NCBI GenBank assembly: GCA_036746235.1
Contig: DAIOEN010000003.1
Location: forward strand, 1 to 64,000
Reading direction: 5' to 3'
Length of the DNA stretch: 64,000 bases
Origin: CALARM01 sp036746235
Lineage (GTDB): Bacteria; Vulcanimicrobiota; SpSt-956; JAKJGF01
Under the pieces are notes generated by a model. The model was not told the DNA's origin and did no database searches. It saw only the letters and a program-made list of their open reading frames with translations. The translations under genes were made by a program, and so were the position numbers. This document shows, one piece after another, positions 16,759-26,259 of this stretch (the stretch's first letter is position 1; every line of letters starts with the position of its first letter).

Positions 16759-17630
16759 TAAGGAATAATCTCCTTTTTTGAAAATCGGCAAGATAAAATC
16801 ATTTGAGTATCATTACAATTATTATTGAATATTACTCCATCTGTTATTGTCTTACGCGGATTTAAATAAAGAATTGGTATATAAAGATTTATAGGTGTAA
16901 GAGGGACTAATTTATAATTCGGAACGATAGAAGGTTCATATTGATTATCTTTTCGAGAATCATATATTGCTTTATGTCCTATTCTTTTCGCATGATCTCT
17001 ATCGGGAATGCAATTATTTCTTATATTCTGAAGTGAATCTATTTGTCTTTTATCAATTTTATTCTTTAGGAAAGAACTTATGGAATGAATTTTAAAACCT
17101 TCATGTAATATTGTTTGCGTTTGTATCCATTTTTCTTCAGTTTGAACTGGAATTGTTTCCGTTATTGTATTTTCTATTACTGTCGGTGTTATTGAACCTC
17201 CTCCGGAAGTTGGCTCTTCGATTGGTGGTGTAACAACTGCAGGAGTTACTATTTTTTCAGGAGATGGAGGAGCTTCCGTATATGCAGTCCAGGCAATTCG
17301 TATATTTATTTCCCCATCTTTATAAGTATAATAGGTTATTTGCGTGCCTGTAAAAGTCGGATTATATATATGGGGTTCTTGTGATAATAATGTGTAATTA
17401 TATTTTACTCCCCAGCAAGTTTGACTTCCGTCTGTTTCTGTATCGTATCCACCTGCACCGTTTGCTTTTACCGTCTGAATAAGCCTGCATGAACTTTCAA
17501 GTCCTTTCCCGCCTACTTTTGATACAGAAACACTATTTTTTAAAGCTTTTTGACCAAAGAAAAAAGTTTCTTCTTGATTTACTATATCGTTATTTGGATT
17601 TGTTTGAAAATTTACTGGATATTCGGGCAT
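16758..17630 (-). CDS. Tail/baseplate-region structural protein
   Basis: 290 residues, not recognised. The N-terminal half is beta-rich with glycine loops (G-G-K-G, N-G-A-G-G-Y). A Pro/Thr/Glu-rich linker (about 122-165) joins it to a basic C-terminal part ending in I-L-S-C-R-F-S-K-K-E. The linker and position between a long baseplate-like protein and the Hint protein suggest a tail-tip component. Its stop overlaps the Hint gene start (TAATG), so the two are translationally coupled and may interact. Confidence 0.6.
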   Translation of the reverse strand: MPEYPVNFQTNPNNDIVNQEETFFFGQKALKNSVSVSKVGGKGLESSCRLIQTVKANGAGGYDTETDGSQTCWGVKYNYTLLSQEPHIYNPTFTGTQITYYTYKDGEINIRIAWTAYTEAPPSPEKIVTPAVVTPPIEEPTSGGGSITPTVIENTITETIPVQTEEKWIQTQTILHEGFKIHSISSFLKNKIDKRQIDSLQNIRNNCIPDRDHAKRIGHKAIYDSRKDNQYEPSIVPNYKLVPLTPINLYIPILYLNPRKTITDGVIFNNNCNDTQMILSCRFSKKEIIP

Positions 17631-17648
17631 AAAAAATTTTATCTTTCG

Positions 17649-19334
17649 TTAAAGTGGAATAGTATTATTTATATAAATAATATTATCCCATAAAATTACA
17701 AATTGATTCCCATCATCGTACAATTCTTTATTAGCATTATATTGTTCTATTGTTTTTGGATATGTAAGGGCAGTAAGGGCAAGTCCACTTCCCATTAATT
17801 TACTTAAGGTAAATCCAATTATATCGTTTTTCGCAGGATTTGGTGTATTACTGTATGGATTTAAAATAACAGGAGACCACACGATAGGCGGAGCTGGTTG
17901 TGGCGGTATAATCGGTGTAACTGGCGGAGTAGTATCTGCTGCAGGAGTTGCCGGAGGAGTTGCCGGAGTTTGCAATGTGTAAGTATAAGCTGTTACAGTT
18001 TCATGAACTACTCGAATCCCATTTATTTTATTGAGATTTAAGATTTTAGGTATCGGATTTTCCTCACGAATAAGAATAGGAGTTAAATTATATTCAGGTT
18101 CTGAAATTTCATTTTCAAGAATACAATCTTGAATTCTCAGGGTGAATTTTTCATCCATTATAGCCAAAGCGTTCAGTTCTCTATCTATATATCCATTTGC
18201 GTTAACTATAGGATCCCAATTCATTACAGGCATAATCATAAAATTTGCTGGAATTGCATCAAAAATATTTCTTTTTAAAATTTCTATTACCGTAAGGTCT
18301 TGGGTCTGTATTGGTGCATAAACTAAAAAATCGGTAAATTGCATATCTACGTTTATGTAATCCTTGGGAATATCTTCCGTTTGAATGTTTATTATTCTTT
18401 TTAATAAACCGTTGTCTCCGTTAATGATTTCTTTTGATCCCATTGGGTTTCTTAATACTACTGGAATTTCAAAATTTTCAATAAGATTACTATTTACTGT
18501 AACATGCCTTGTGTCTTCATCCAAAGAAAATCCGGAAGTAACCTGCTGGCAATTAATATAAAATTCGCTATTTTTATTTCTATCATAATAAAAATTTGTA
18601 AGAGTAATAGAAAGATAAGTATCGTCATCATTTCTCACAAGAGCTTCTTCAAAGCAATACGATGGACATAACTCTTCTCCAGTTTCAGAATCCTTCCAGG
18701 AGGGTACTCTGTAAAGATACTCACAAGGACAGTCAATTAATGAGATAGTAAGTAGATCAGTTCCACTTACTCCACCGGGAATTATCACAAACTGAGGGAA
18801 TAAAATATACCTTATTGCATCATCGCAAATGAAAACCTTTTCTATTGCTATAAATTTTCTTGTATTTCTTTCAGGGCTCCATATACCTTCCTGTATTAAA
18901 TTCCCAAATTTTGGTTCATCTGGATTTGTATATTTTCCGTCATTATTTTTTAACTGTATTTGGCAGGTAATAGGAGTATCGGCGAACCAGATCATACTTG
19001 AAACAGAAATTAAATCTTCATAAGGAACAGGGTAAGCTTCTCCAATATCAGGACAAACAATATAAACATTATCTGCGAATGTTGCTTGTAATTCTTCTGG
19101 AGAAGAAACTTCCATAGTTTTAAAACTGGGAAGATAATTTCCTTTGATAAAATTACACTTCATCTGAATATATCCGAATTCTGGAAGTTCTGTTTTTGCA
19201 AAATCTACATATAAAGGTATATTATTCCGACTCTCGGCTCTATTTGTAAAATTACAATATCCGAGAAGATAATCAGAACCTACAAGATTTGTGAAATTGC
19301 AATGCATTATTATCCCTGATAAAGTTTCAGGCAT
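17649..19334 (-). CDS. Large tail-tip/baseplate protein
   Basis: About 561 residues. No named family is evident, but the length, beta-rich composition and position (fourth gene after the tape measure) fit a tail-associated or baseplate-hub protein. The N-terminal half has repeated short C-N-F-T-N motifs and paired Cys. A Pro/Ala/Thr-rich linker (about 460-490, P-A-T-P-P-A-T-P-A-A-D) leads to a C-terminal domain. ATG at 19334 is chosen because GGTG lies six bases before it and the previous gene stops at 19336. Confidence 0.6.
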   Translation of the reverse strand: MPETLSGIIMHCNFTNLVGSDYLLGYCNFTNRAESRNNIPLYVDFAKTELPEFGYIQMKCNFIKGNYLPSFKTMEVSSPEELQATFADNVYIVCPDIGEAYPVPYEDLISVSSMIWFADTPITCQIQLKNNDGKYTNPDEPKFGNLIQEGIWSPERNTRKFIAIEKVFICDDAIRYILFPQFVIIPGGVSGTDLLTISLIDCPCEYLYRVPSWKDSETGEELCPSYCFEEALVRNDDDTYLSITLTNFYYDRNKNSEFYINCQQVTSGFSLDEDTRHVTVNSNLIENFEIPVVLRNPMGSKEIINGDNGLLKRIINIQTEDIPKDYINVDMQFTDFLVYAPIQTQDLTVIEILKRNIFDAIPANFMIMPVMNWDPIVNANGYIDRELNALAIMDEKFTLRIQDCILENEISEPEYNLTPILIREENPIPKILNLNKINGIRVVHETVTAYTYTLQTPATPPATPAADTTPPVTPIIPPQPAPPIVWSPVILNPYSNTPNPAKNDIIGFTLSKLMGSGLALTALTYPKTIEQYNANKELYDDGNQFVILWDNIIYINNTIPL

Positions 19335-19335
19335 T

Positions 19336-20613
19336 TTATACACCTACATAATAAGAATTTATTGCCGCCGAATTTGAATTTAAATTAATATCATGCGGCG
19401 GTGCGACTCTAATGTAATGTGCTGCTACAACCCCGGCATTTAAATTACCAAGTAATAGATCTGAATTTTGGTAATCTCCAGGATCGTCTCCATCCGGAAG
19501 AGCATAATCTAAATGTTTCAGCATTTCTGTTATTTGAATAGTTGTACTCATGGCCGAAGTTATTCCGGGATTAAACCTTAAATCCATACCCTGAATAACA
19601 TAATAATGAGGAGTTGACCCATCTGGCAGTATATACGTAGCTTCCCCTGGCGTTCCACCATCTATTGTTACCTGAAGTTGATTAGAAGCAAGATAAGTTA
19701 ATACATAAGTATGAGCCTGTGGAAGTTTATACTGGTAAGCTGCTACAAGTTCATCACCTGCTCCTCTCGGATCTGAATTAAAGGATACTTTCCCTTTATT
19801 GCAATAAATAAAGACCTGGGAAGAAATAGGAGTATATTCAGGCACGGAAGATTTTATATAAAAAGTAGGCTGGCCGAAAAGAAAATGGTAAGGGAAAGAA
19901 AAAAATCCACAAGGTTGATAATCTCCTACTGCTGGAGTTGTTACACCAGTACATCCTATTATTAACCAAAACATTTTTTCAGGAGTATAATGACCTGGTT
20001 CTATTTCGCAGTTATTTTTTTTCCAGAGAGATTGAGTTACTGAACCTAAAAAGAGATTACCTGAACCAGTTAAATTCGAAGTTCCATCTGTAGAATCCAC
20101 AGGTAAATCAGCCCACGCAGAGCCACTAAATATTTTCTTATAAAGGCCAGTATAGCTTCCAGGCGTTGCAAGAGTAAATTTTATAGCTCTTAAAATATCA
20201 TTAAATCCAACACAAAGAATTTCAGAGGGAGAAGTAGGAAAATTTATTGAACTTCCTGTTTGTTCTACAAATACAGTCCCATTCCAAGTATAACATTTTT
20301 CTTTTGCTGTTATTTCAGTCAACACAGCATCAGCACTTTCTTTTGCTACAACAGTAGTTTGAAAATTTCCGTTTACATCCCTCCTTATTATTGCTGCAGA
20401 TTTTAAAGGGAAACTTCCCGAAGGAGAATTTGTAAATCCATTGTTTTTTGGTGCAGGCCAATATCGAGCGTAAATATCGGTTACAATACGAGATAAATCA
20501 TTTAAGCATCCGAATTTATGACTTTCTTCCTGTCCTCCATCTATATCCCCAAAATTATAAGTTTGCAAAGGTGTTACTTGATCTTCATCTGTTAAAACTA
20601 AATAATTACTCAT
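19336..20613 (-). CDS. Virion structural protein downstream of the tape measure
   Basis: 425 residues, not recognised. Rich in Gly, Ser, Thr, Pro and aromatics with few charges, as in beta-sandwich virion proteins. The last 200 residues read like a lectin or jelly-roll fold (F-Y-I-K-S-S-V-P-E-Y and V-T-I-D-G-G-T-P-G-E segments), which would suit a distal tail protein with a carbohydrate-binding insert. Order and strand place it in the tail tip. No enzymatic motif seen. Confidence 0.58.
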   Translation of the reverse strand: MSNYLVLTDEDQVTPLQTYNFGDIDGGQEESHKFGCLNDLSRIVTDIYARYWPAPKNNGFTNSPSGSFPLKSAAIIRRDVNGNFQTTVVAKESADAVLTEITAKEKCYTWNGTVFVEQTGSSINFPTSPSEILCVGFNDILRAIKFTLATPGSYTGLYKKIFSGSAWADLPVDSTDGTSNLTGSGNLFLGSVTQSLWKKNNCEIEPGHYTPEKMFWLIIGCTGVTTPAVGDYQPCGFFSFPYHFLFGQPTFYIKSSVPEYTPISSQVFIYCNKGKVSFNSDPRGAGDELVAAYQYKLPQAHTYVLTYLASNQLQVTIDGGTPGEATYILPDGSTPHYYVIQGMDLRFNPGITSAMSTTIQITEMLKHLDYALPDGDDPGDYQNSDLLLGNLNAGVVAAHYIRVAPPHDINLNSNSAAINSYYVGV

Positions 20614-20625
20614 ATTTGTTCTCCT

Positions 20626-21042
20626 TTAAATTGTTAACTTAAAACTATATCTAACATCTGTAGGTTCATTTGGATTTGTAATGTTAATACCTCCACCCAT
20701 TACAAAAGTGGAATCAGGCGAAGAAATACTCCCTGTGTATAAAGTTTTACCGATAGGATCGTATAATTTTACTTTTCCTTCTTTAATTAAAGCTTCTATT
20801 TCAAGATATTTTTCTTTTGCGCAAAAACCAGATATTGTGTAATCAGATCCAGTGTTATCAGCTCCACGGTCATCTATTGTTGTAATAGGCTTTACAAGTT
20901 TTATCCCATCGAAGCCCCATGCAGAAGTATAAGTTTTAACGAATTTCTTAATCTTCGGTGAAACCGGGTAAGTATCAGGAGGAAGATCTAAAGTTACCTT
21001 ATTCGCGTTATTCAAATCTGTGAAATACCATTCATTACTCAT
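20626..21042 (-). CDS. Tail protein between tape measure and tip genes
   Basis: 138 residues, no family recognised. Beta-rich with a G-G-G-I-N-I-T turn near the end. It follows the tape-measure gene by 18 bases, where siphophages usually encode the distal tail or a tail-tip adaptor. That role is positional. GGAG lies before the ATG. Confidence 0.58.
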   Translation of the reverse strand: MSNEWYFTDLNNANKVTLDLPPDTYPVSPKIKKFVKTYTSAWGFDGIKLVKPITTIDDRGADNTGSDYTISGFCAKEKYLEIEALIKEGKVKLYDPIGKTLYTGSISSPDSTFVMGGGINITNPNEPTDVRYSFKLTI

Positions 21043-21060
21043 CGAGATTTCTCCATTATA

Positions 21061-24000
21061 TTAAGTTAATATTAAATTATTGTATCCAGGATAAGAGGAA
21101 ACATTAGCCTGTAAATCACTGGCAGAGCGTTGAATTGCCGGGCTTGCCGGAACATTATTACCAATACTATAATTATTATTTATCACAGTTCCGCCTGTGC
21201 CTTGCCCATATCCAAAACCATTCGCACCTCGATCCCATCCTTGAGAGCTTCTACTCGCGCCATAGTTATCATTAATTGAAGATGGAATTGTTACTTTACT
21301 TTGAGAATTAAAATAATTAGCTATTTCTTTATCTTTGTCCGTCAAATTTCCCCTACCAACTCCGTAACCTTCGCCTACCATAGAGTTTTTCACCGCATTA
21401 GAGTAATCATCAAAATGACCATATCCGCCTTCAGGAGCAGAACTAAGGAGACCTGAAAAGGCTTCTTCTACGCTCATGAAATTTCCAGTGCTTCCGTATG
21501 GATTTTGTCCGGCCGTAATATTACCAATATTTGACATAGTTTTTGTTAGTTCCGTAGCTTGTTTATTTGTTTCCTGAAGTCCTGCGTTCATTTTGTTTAC
21601 TGAATTTGTTGCATTATTTGTAGCGGAAGAAAAACCATCTATATTTGTTTTTATTTCAGATGTTGTTTTTTTTGTAGAATCTAATATTTGATTATAGGCT
21701 TTTACTTTTGTTTTTTCTTCTTCCGATAGACTTGGATATCCTGATGTTCTGGCTTTTTCTAAAATAGGAGTTATATAGGTATCCCAGGCTTTTTTATAAG
21801 CTTGCTTGTAATTATCTACTTCTTTTTCTGCCGCTTCTTTTGATATAAGCCCTCTTTTTACAAGTACATCTTCATAAGCCTGAAGATTTGCTATTTCTTG
21901 ATTGTAAAGCTGTATAGATTTATTTAAAAGTCCAGCATATTCATTATTTAATGCCTCCAGGGCAGATTTATCTTTAAGGTAAGTGCTTAAAATTTCTCTC
22001 TCCTTATCTGACAAATACTGCCCTGTTTCCAATTTTGCCTTTAGCTGTTCTCCTTGGACTGCCTCAGAATCTACAAGACCTTGCTGAATAGAAACTTTAT
22101 AATTCAAAAGGTCAATTTCTTTCTGATAATTTTGCAAAGAAGTAGCTTTGCTATCTCCTATTTTCAATTCGCTTTTATATATTTCTTCGTATAAAGAAAG
22201 CTCTTCTCTTACTGCATTTTTCCTATCAGCTTCAATAGCTTTTTGTTCTCGTATCTGTTCTTTTTCATATTCTGCTGCTAATTTTCTCCGTTCTTTTTCT
22301 TGTTTTTCTGCCTCTTGATCTGCTTTTTTCTGTTCGGTTATTCGTTTATTCTGTATAGTTTTTAATTCTTCTGAATAAGAATTTTCTAATTGCAACCAGA
22401 GTTTCTTATTATTTTGTTCTGTTATTCCATACTCGGTTTCATATTGTTTAATGGCAGTGAAATAGTCTTGCTGTGTTATTTCTCCATCCCTGAGAGAAAT
22501 TTTTAAATCTTTAAGGAATAAATTAAGATTATTTTGCCTTTCCGATTGAAGTCTCTTCTCTTCTTGTAGTGCTTTTGTAGCATTTTGTTTTTTTCCTGTT
22601 TCTATTTTCTCTTCTGTAGTTGCAATCTCTTTATCAATTTCAAGAATTTGCATCTCAGTTAATTGATATTGCTGTTTAAAATTTTCCAAATTTGCAATTT
22701 GATCACTGTAATTCTGTTTTTTTGTATCTGTTAAAAGCCCCTGTCTTTTTAATTCTTCTTGTAAATCTTGCTCTAAAATAGGGCTTCCTATTCCCTGGCC
22801 TGCAGAGGCTTTGCCTTTTGCTATGTATGCATCCGTAGCATCATATATACCCTGTTTCTCTTCCCGTAATTTATCTATTATACTTTGCTCGTTATTTACA
22901 ACTTCCTTTTGTGCCGCTAATTGGCCTTCGTAAACTTTTAATTTCGGATCCCCATAATAAGTATTGTCTATTAATTCTTTTAATCGTGCCTCTTCTTTCA
23001 AAGCCTCCTCTTTTTTCCTTTGATGAGTTTGTTCTTCCGTGGCGAGAGCTTTTGTGAGGTCAATTAACTTTTTCTGCCCATTTTCCTCATTTAAAATATT
23101 TTCAAAACCTTTTGCTCTCGCCTGGTTATAAGCCTCCTGGGCAGAAGTAATTCCAGGAAAATCGGTTTTTAATTTTTCTATAGCTTTTGCCTGGGCATCC
23201 AAGGCATTTTCCATATCTTTTTTAGGAAGTTCTTCAACAGCTTTTTTGTAATCATAAGTCCATTTTACAAGTAATAATCCCGCCGCCACAGCCGCAGAAA
23301 TCAATACAGGGATAACTGCAATTGTAGCGGCAAAAGTAGCAATCTCTACTCCTATTGCCGTAAAAGTAGCTCCAAGGCCAGTCCATATTACTCCGAGTCC
23401 AGCCGCCGCAGTAGAAGCTCCCGTAAATGTAACTATTAAACTTCCAATACTCGCAATAGTAGAAGCTATATAAAGACCTGCTCCAACAAGCGCTCCACCT
23501 ATAGCAGTTACGCCAATAACAACTGCACTCGCAGAAATAGCAAGTTTTTTATTTTCTTCAGCCCATGAATTGTAATATTTTATTATATCTACTATAGTTT
23601 TATTTAAAGTTATCATTAATGGAATTAATTCTTTGCCAACTTCCTTTCTTAAATCCCCTGTAATTTTATTGTATTCCATAGTAGATTTTGTTAATTCTGT
23701 ATATTCACCCCTTTGTTCTTTCATCCAGGCAATAACAGCCTGTTTTGTTTTTAAATCATCTTTATCGAGTTCCCCAGAGGATAAAACTACAGCGCCATAT
23801 TCAGCTAAAACTTCTTTTGTTGCTCCATACTGAGAGGCTAATTGCTGTAATCCGCCTCTCACTCCTGAAAGAGATTTTATTACTACATCAGAAGGGGTTG
23901 TTATGTTTTCTTGATGTGACTGTGCAAATTGAGCTAAAACAGGAAGAGTTTCCTTAATATCAACTTTGAATTTAACCATTTCAGCGCCGACTTTGATAAT

Positions 24001-24576
24001 ATCGTCATCATCAAGTAATGGCGCACTATCTGAAAATTCTTTTATTTGCTTTAAAGCTTGCTCTGCTTCGCCTGTAGATTTTGTAAGATTTTTAATTTCT
24101 TGTTCAAAGTGTTTACCCTCTTCGGCTTCACTTATAAAGTCCTTTCCGAGTTCTGTTAATCTTTCTGAAATTTGAACAAAAGACTCTCCGATTTCCTTTA
24201 ATTTATCTATAGTGGCTCCATCAGCTATTTTTTTTAAATTTTCTGCCGCTTCTTTACCAGCTATTCCTGTATCTTTTAAAATTACTTCAGATGTTGAAAG
24301 TTCTCCACCCATCTGATTTAGTTTGCCACTAAGTTCGGTAGAAGTTTTTTCTACTTGCCGAATAGTATCATTCCATTCTTTGGTAACTTTCTCGGTTTCA
24401 GTGATAGCTTTATCCATTTGATTTAATTGAGTCACTAAAGATTGAATTTCTGATTTTACTTTAGGATCGGGGCTTGTCTTCGAAAGAGTTTCAAGGTTTG
24501 CTTTAATTTTTTCTAATTCAGCTTTTGCTTGCGCTGCATCTATATCTATTTGTAAAGATAATGCCATGTTTGACAT
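21061..24576 (-). CDS. Tail tape measure protein
   Basis: 1,171 residues, the longest phage protein in the window. It has long alpha-helical, Gln/Glu/Lys-rich coiled coil (about 1-180 and 450-1000) around a hydrophobic Gly/Ala-rich segment (about 349-435, V-V-I-G-V-T-A-I-G-G-A-L-V-G-A-G), which is the typical tape-measure layout, and a Gly/Asn/Ser-rich C-terminus. Residues about 170-330 (A-L-K-Q-I-K-E-F-S-D-S-A-P-L and onwards) match the tape-measure N-terminal domain seen in many phages. It sets tail length and enters the cell at DNA ejection. At about 0.15 nm per residue, the tail would be roughly 170 nm long. Confidence 0.92.
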   Translation of the reverse strand: MSNMALSLQIDIDAAQAKAELEKIKANLETLSKTSPDPKVKSEIQSLVTQLNQMDKAITETEKVTKEWNDTIRQVEKTSTELSGKLNQMGGELSTSEVILKDTGIAGKEAAENLKKIADGATIDKLKEIGESFVQISERLTELGKDFISEAEEGKHFEQEIKNLTKSTGEAEQALKQIKEFSDSAPLLDDDDIIKVGAEMVKFKVDIKETLPVLAQFAQSHQENITTPSDVVIKSLSGVRGGLQQLASQYGATKEVLAEYGAVVLSSGELDKDDLKTKQAVIAWMKEQRGEYTELTKSTMEYNKITGDLRKEVGKELIPLMITLNKTIVDIIKYYNSWAEENKKLAISASAVVIGVTAIGGALVGAGLYIASTIASIGSLIVTFTGASTAAAGLGVIWTGLGATFTAIGVEIATFAATIAVIPVLISAAVAAGLLLVKWTYDYKKAVEELPKKDMENALDAQAKAIEKLKTDFPGITSAQEAYNQARAKGFENILNEENGQKKLIDLTKALATEEQTHQRKKEEALKEEARLKELIDNTYYGDPKLKVYEGQLAAQKEVVNNEQSIIDKLREEKQGIYDATDAYIAKGKASAGQGIGSPILEQDLQEELKRQGLLTDTKKQNYSDQIANLENFKQQYQLTEMQILEIDKEIATTEEKIETGKKQNATKALQEEKRLQSERQNNLNLFLKDLKISLRDGEITQQDYFTAIKQYETEYGITEQNNKKLWLQLENSYSEELKTIQNKRITEQKKADQEAEKQEKERRKLAAEYEKEQIREQKAIEADRKNAVREELSLYEEIYKSELKIGDSKATSLQNYQKEIDLLNYKVSIQQGLVDSEAVQGEQLKAKLETGQYLSDKEREILSTYLKDKSALEALNNEYAGLLNKSIQLYNQEIANLQAYEDVLVKRGLISKEAAEKEVDNYKQAYKKAWDTYITPILEKARTSGYPSLSEEEKTKVKAYNQILDSTKKTTSEIKTNIDGFSSATNNATNSVNKMNAGLQETNKQATELTKTMSNIGNITAGQNPYGSTGNFMSVEEAFSGLLSSAPEGGYGHFDDYSNAVKNSMVGEGYGVGRGNLTDKDKEIANYFNSQSKVTIPSSINDNYGASRSSQGWDRGANGFGYGQGTGGTVINNNYSIGNNVPASPAIQRSASDLQANVSSYPGYNNLILT

Positions 24577-25158
24577 TTAATTCATCACCCCCTGAAATTT
24601 TAATTTCTTTAAATCATCTAATGAGATAGGAGGTTTTTCCCCTGTTTCTAAATTTCCAAAATCAGAGAGAGAAGATTTATCTTTCCCATTATAAAGTTTG
24701 AAATTTAAATCGTTTAAGGCATGAAATAATTCATAAATAGATTGACGAGAGTAAGTATTTACAACTTCGTTAAAACTTCCAATATTATCTCTATTCAAAA
24801 GAAAAATTCTATCGGTAAAACTTATCTTAATTGACTTTCCAGAATAATGTTTTATTGGAAGTGAAACAGGTGAATTTATTCGTTTACATGCCTCTAAAAT
24901 TAAATTTTTATCATTTTCCGTAAGACGTTCTAATTCTTTGAATTTATCAGTAAATGAGTTATAAATATCTAAATCATCAGCAATAAACGCTTGCGGGTAA
25001 AGAATAAAGGAAACTCGAATATTTATATTTTTATAAGCTATTTTACTAATATAATAAAATTCTTGATAATAAGTAAATTCTTTTACCATGAAGAATTTTA
25101 CAGAGGTTTGCACTCCTTCTGTTCTTAAGATTATATTAGGTTCAAAAATTTCTTTCAT
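24577..25158 (-). CDS. Probable tail assembly chaperone-position protein
   Basis: 193 residues with no recognised domain, directly upstream of the tape-measure gene. In siphophages this slot normally holds tail assembly chaperones that coat the tape measure. The composition (charged, helical C-terminal half, Y-Y-Q-E-F-Y-Y-I near the start) is compatible. I see no clear slippery heptamer joining it to a second frame, unlike lambda G/GT. The C-terminus has a short Pro-rich tail (E-K-P-P-I-S-L-D-D-L). Confidence 0.55.
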   Translation of the reverse strand: MKEIFEPNIILRTEGVQTSVKFFMVKEFTYYQEFYYISKIAYKNINIRVSFILYPQAFIADDLDIYNSFTDKFKELERLTENDKNLILEACKRINSPVSLPIKHYSGKSIKISFTDRIFLLNRDNIGSFNEVVNTYSRQSIYELFHALNDLNFKLYNGKDKSSLSDFGNLETGEKPPISLDDLKKLKFQGVMN

Positions 25159-25182
25159 AATATTCGAGCTTCCCTTTCATTT

Positions 25183-26253
25183 TTAAGCTGCAGTCGATTC
25201 TACGTCTTTAAGTTCCCATCCGAGAGGATAATCTGGAGTATCTGGATTATCTAGAGCTGTAATAGTTATTCCGAGCGACCATACTCCAGCTGCTGCAGTT
25301 TTTATTCCGGTAGAAGATACTTCTGCTTTTGGAATATAGAACCACCGACGTTTATTCGTATTTACATCTATTCCGGTTATTAAAACAGAACCCGTCCATG
25401 AAACGAAACCAGTTTGTTTAAGCGGAACAATTTCACAAGCTAGAGGAATAGCTTTATATTTTGCAAGTATCTGCATTCTATCGGTAGTAGTAAAAGCACC
25501 TCCGGGAAGGGCAAATAGTTCTCCCTGGGAAGCTCCTATATAATAGTCTGTACCACTTACGCCAATAATCCAGGCCTTACATGTCCAGACTGCTGTGCCA
25601 TCCGAGGTAGTTCCATCTGGAGTGCTGCCCCATGGAGAAGGTTCTGTTGCTCCGGACGTTCCAGACGTACTGCATATATAATAATAATCCCCTGGAGTTG
25701 TCGGTTCTATTATATCGCCGACATTAAAAACAGTTAAAGCGGTCCATGGTTTTACAGGGCTTCCAGGATAAACTTTCAAAACAGGCACATCTGTTGCCAT
25801 TTTTATTCCCTTATGGGCAAATCTTGCTCTATTCCATGAAAGTCCTCTACCGGGTCTTAATTGTAATAATTGCTGATCCTCTGCTGCATCTTCCCAGAAA
25901 CGATCATATTCCGTCAATCCATCCCATATTTCTCTTAAAGCTTTTGAAACTCCCATTCCGAAACATAAATTCTTGGAAGTGAATTCAAGGGCTTCTGTCT
26001 TCGCATCCCATTGTAATTCCTGAATGAAGGTTTTTCTTAAAGTCTTTGGGACTCCAGTTTTTAGCTCAAACATTGGTAAAGAGTCTGTAATTGTTACAGC
26101 ACCCTGGAATAGTCCAACTGGATCAGCACTGGAAATTATATAATTTCCGCTTCCATCTGTAGTTAAAACCACATCTGTAAATATTTGAACATTTTCTTCA
26201 ACTATTTGATTAGCATCAAACTCATTTTCATAAGGATTATTCAAAGAATTCAC
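25183..26253 (-). CDS. Tail tube-like protein with inserted W/G-rich domain
   Basis: 356 residues. The core (W-D-A-K-T-E-A-L-E-F-T, and the C-terminal I-T-A-L-D-N-P-D-T-P-D-Y-P) resembles tail-tube subunits. An insert at about 185-240 has the pattern W-T-A-L-T-V-F-N-V-G-D-I-I, Y-Y-Y-I-C, G-T-S-G-A-T-E-P, D-G-T-A-V-W-T-C, a small surface domain seen in many phage virion proteins. A related, weaker insert occurs in the next gene. The tube role is inferred from place (just before the chaperone-position gene and tape measure) and from its partner at 26260-27261. Confidence 0.62.
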   Translation of the reverse strand: MNSLNNPYENEFDANQIVEENVQIFTDVVLTTDGSGNYIISSADPVGLFQGAVTITDSLPMFELKTGVPKTLRKTFIQELQWDAKTEALEFTSKNLCFGMGVSKALREIWDGLTEYDRFWEDAAEDQQLLQLRPGRGLSWNRARFAHKGIKMATDVPVLKVYPGSPVKPWTALTVFNVGDIIEPTTPGDYYYICSTSGTSGATEPSPWGSTPDGTTSDGTAVWTCKAWIIGVSGTDYYIGASQGELFALPGGAFTTTDRMQILAKYKAIPLACEIVPLKQTGFVSWTGSVLITGIDVNTNKRRWFYIPKAEVSSTGIKTAAAGVWSLGITITALDNPDTPDYPLGWELKDVESTAA

Positions 26254-26259
26254 CTCCTA

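Noticed and set aside
24577..25158. Programmed frameshift in a tail assembly chaperone pair
   Set aside because: No slippery heptamer near the 3' end with an open second frame of useful length.
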